DNA of 64,000 nucleotides from Lichenostomus cassidix (Eukaryota; Chordata; Aves; Passeriformes; Meliphagidae), in NCBI GenBank assembly GCA_008360975.2, contig CM039187.1, positions 18,939,495-19,003,494 of the forward strand, read 5' to 3'. A model generated the notes under the pieces. It made no database searches. It saw only the letters and a program-made list of their open reading frames with translations, and was not told the DNA's origin. Shown here in pieces: positions 61,201-64,000 of this stretch (position 1 is the first letter of the stretch; each line of letters opens with the position of its first letter). A program made the position numbers and the translations under genes.

Positions 61201-64000
61201 CTAGATGAGCATGACCAGACAGGCAGCTCTTCAGCCTTGAGCCCTAAGCCCAGGAGCACCCAGGACAAGGTGCAGTACACTGCTCTGCAGCTCAGAGAAC
61301 ACTGGTGACCCTGTGAAGCCTGCCCACTGAGTGACATAAAGAGAAAAAATTTTTACCATACATTCCCTGTGCAATGCCAAGGGTTAATATTCAGATGACA
61401 GGTTCAGTTTCAAGAGATGCATCTCTGAATTGAATTTAGGTTCAGAAGGCTTGCACTGAGCTTTATGTGCTTCTGAATTCTGGGGTAACTCTTGCTCACT
61501 AAACACTGGTATTTGTATGAATAAAAATGAAGGGATTTAACAAATCTTGTTCCTGCACACAGTTGTCAAAAAAAATCTGACCTTTAGAACAGGAAAAAGA
61601 GTGGGGATTTAAAGGTTTAAAGAGAAGGCAGTGGCTGCCTGATGTATAACAAACCTTTGAAAAATTATGAACCAGTGAAAATCCCCTACAGGTCCCAACA
61701 AAATATGTCCAATTTGCATTCCTGCAAGTCTTCCATACACACCACTCTGCCTGTGTGTACACAGGCAAATAAATCCCTAGGAATAATACAACTGGGACCT
61801 GAATCTGATCTCTGATATATTATTGCTCCAGAGCTCCATTCCAACCTTCACAAATGGCTTTTTTTGTTCCAGATAACTAAATCAAAGCAGTCCCGATAAG
61901 CTTTCAAAGCAGGGAATGTGAGGAATGGTTTAATGAATGTTACAACTCAACCTATTACAGACTACAGAGCATTACAGAAGACAGGGGAGGAACAAAAAGC
62001 ACGTATGACACTCAGGTCTGGAAGTCTCATAAATTCAAATCCAGAAGCACCTGCCTTTCTAAGTATCTTTATATTAAGCCCAACAAAAACTCAATGCTGA
62101 CTGTGCAAAGGAACATAAAGAATGGGAAGTGAGAAGAACTGTGTCAGACAAATACAGAGGTTTTCCTATTGAAAAGTTACATTAGTTATAAGTTTAACAC
62201 AGAAAGGGCTTACATTGAAACAGACTGAAAAAAAAAAAGGCATGAACAGAAAGTAACAGCAAACGAAAAAAAGGGAACAGGAGTCATGGAAGACAAAGCT
62301 AAAAAAATTTGGAAAAGCATGCTCTTTTTGCAAAGCAGCCTCTGTGGCATTTACATGGGCCCTAAGTGCTGTTTGTGCCCTACAAGAAACTTGGGCAATT
62401 TCTTCACGTATCAAACTTCAGCTATGCATGCATAAGGTACATGTGAAAGGTCTGCATGCTGGTCTCCAGTTCTGCCTTGTTTTCACTACTTTTTCTATTT
62501 CTAAGCATTATTCTTCTCTTAAAACAAAAAGTAAGGTTGCAGCGTAAGTGTTTTACAGCAGCCTCTTGTAGCTAATAAGGTTCTGTGCAGCTAAAAGTTG
62601 CAGGCTCAGACTGAAAGACTAAATTAAGCTAATAATTCAGGTGATTTTCTTGAAGTGAAATTTCAGCTCAGAACATACCAGACACTAAGGTATCACATGA
62701 AAGAAATTATCAACTCCCCTCCCACACACTTACCACCAAAAAAGTGTTCTTGAGGAGGTCAAGAACAAAGTTACTACACTCCTACTTAGATTCTACATAC
62801 CTGCATGTTCCTGTTTACTCCTTTCATCACCTAATGATGTGCATTCTTGTCCCAGAATTAGTAGTTAAAAAATAGTTTAAAGGCTTCAAATGAAACAACT
62901 ATCTTCTCCATACAATCAAACAGCTGAGATTATGAGAACAGGTTGGCAACTCAGCATTTACTATCATAAAAAAGGCTTAAATATCATATGCTTTAGTATT
63001 ACCTAGACAGTTGCAACTGAACTGTAGAATGCAGAATAGTTATACTTAGAGAGATTAAATGCTTCCTATTTACGTGACAAGACCTAGCAACACAGCTAGA
63101 TCAGTTAAAAGTAATTCTACAGCCATCCTGAATAAATCATCATGCAGACACATCCAGAGCAAAGCCATTCTTATCATGGAACAGTGAACCCAGAAGAAAT
63201 CCCTGCAGAAAAAACTCCAGTGGAAGAGTTTTAAGTATTCTAGTCACTTTCCTCAAGGCAGCAGGTCCAAAACTTTCTCTCATATACCTCCCAGTACTAC
63301 TCCATATTTCTTGCACATAATACTTTAAAATTTCAAAGCCCTTTACAAATAATCACCTTGTGCTTTGGTCCTTCTAGATTTCTTTCAAATTTATGTAACT
63401 GCAATTCTTTTTAATACCACAGTCTGATTCTTTTAATACACTTTTAATGCACTGTAGAAAATTTCAACTTCTTGCCTTTGGTTCAGAGCAGAATTCCAGC
63501 ATTTTAAAACATGATGTAACAACAGATAATATATTCTGAACATAAGTTATGCTTGATTTAATTTCTGCTGCTAGATATCTGATCAAAAAGTCATATTGTT
63601 GTCATATATATATTGACAGCTGATGCAGTAAAACAAACAACAGTGTATTGGTACCTGATGATCACAGAACACAGGTGCCTTTTGATGTGAAATTTCACCT
63701 GAAACATGAAGTTTAGCCCTTCCACTTTTATTCCTGGGTGAGACTGGCAAAGGAAAAATAAAATTGAATGAAGAACTAGATCAAAAGGGCATTGAAGAAT
63801 AGCATTGAAGAGAAACAGAGACTTCTACAGGGTAGACTTCAAATCTCAATTGCTGGAAACTGGAACACCTGGAAGAAGAAGCATGCATGCAGGCAACAGT
63901 GCAACTATAAATTAAACACTGATTATTTGGTTTTTTTTAAATGAACTGTTCCTGTTGCTGAAGTTTACATTGCAAAAGGCAAGCCAGGCATAGGGAGGTG

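Larger units (their letters stand above)
23511..64000 (-). other. Long 5' intron(s) of GBF1
   Basis: The exon at 23379-23510 begins inside a split codon, so coding exons for about 54 more residues must lie upstream. I searched the minus strand for the expected start peptide and the following HSFSHLKEVLN-type segment and found neither, so at least 40.5 kb of this window is intron. It contains CR1 and MIR fragments, simple repeats and candidate regulatory stretches, listed separately. No other gene is recognised between them. Confidence 0.75.

Noticed and set aside
63595..63622. TGTCA-(AT)n-TGACA inverted repeat
   Set aside because: Short, imperfect and AT-rich; expected by chance in this composition.

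Overview
This is vertebrate nuclear DNA, most likely from a bird. It carries one recognisable gene, on the minus strand: GBF1, the Golgi brefeldin-A-resistant guanine nucleotide exchange factor for ARF GTPases. Fourteen internal coding exons lie between 1688 and 23510. Each has GT/AG splice sites, and the reading phase stays continuous through all 14. Spliced together they give 644 whole codons plus one split codon, about residues 55 to 699 by vertebrate numbering. This covers most of the N-terminal DCB domain, the DCB-HUS linker and the HUS domain, and stops just before the catalytic Sec7 domain. The bird assignment rests on several fragments of the CR1 LINE family, the low density of interspersed repeats, and short introns. 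Another CR1-bearing reptile is not excluded.

Layout in transcription order (right to left). From 64000 down to 23511 lies at least 40.5 kb of a 5' intron. The exons for the first ~54 residues, the start codon and the promoter are not in the window. The intron holds CR1 fragments near 36.8, 39.4, 40.9 and 48.7-50.1 kb (the last with a decayed reverse transcriptase), an MIR SINE near 35.1 kb, many A/C-rich and poly(A) tracts, and several stretches that look like conserved regulatory DNA, though no alignment was possible here. From 23.5 to 15.4 kb there are five DCB exons. An intron of 6.6 kb follows, with a T/G-rich tract, a G-quadruplex-type run and a 13-bp minisatellite. From 8.8 to 1.7 kb there are nine more exons for the linker, HUS and pre-Sec7 region, separated mostly by introns of 185-680 bp. 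The 2.56 kb intron among them contains another CR1 fragment. The left 1.7 kb is the intron leading to the Sec7 exons.

I found no second protein-coding gene, tRNA, rRNA, CRISPR array or virus, and no evidence of an undescribed biological system. The most interesting signals concern splicing and regulation: a G-run cluster just after a weak 5' splice site, a UG-rich tract before the most diverged exon, a strand bias of poly(A) and A/C tracts across the gene, and homeodomain-motif clusters in the long 5' intron, which in other vertebrates lies next to PITX3.
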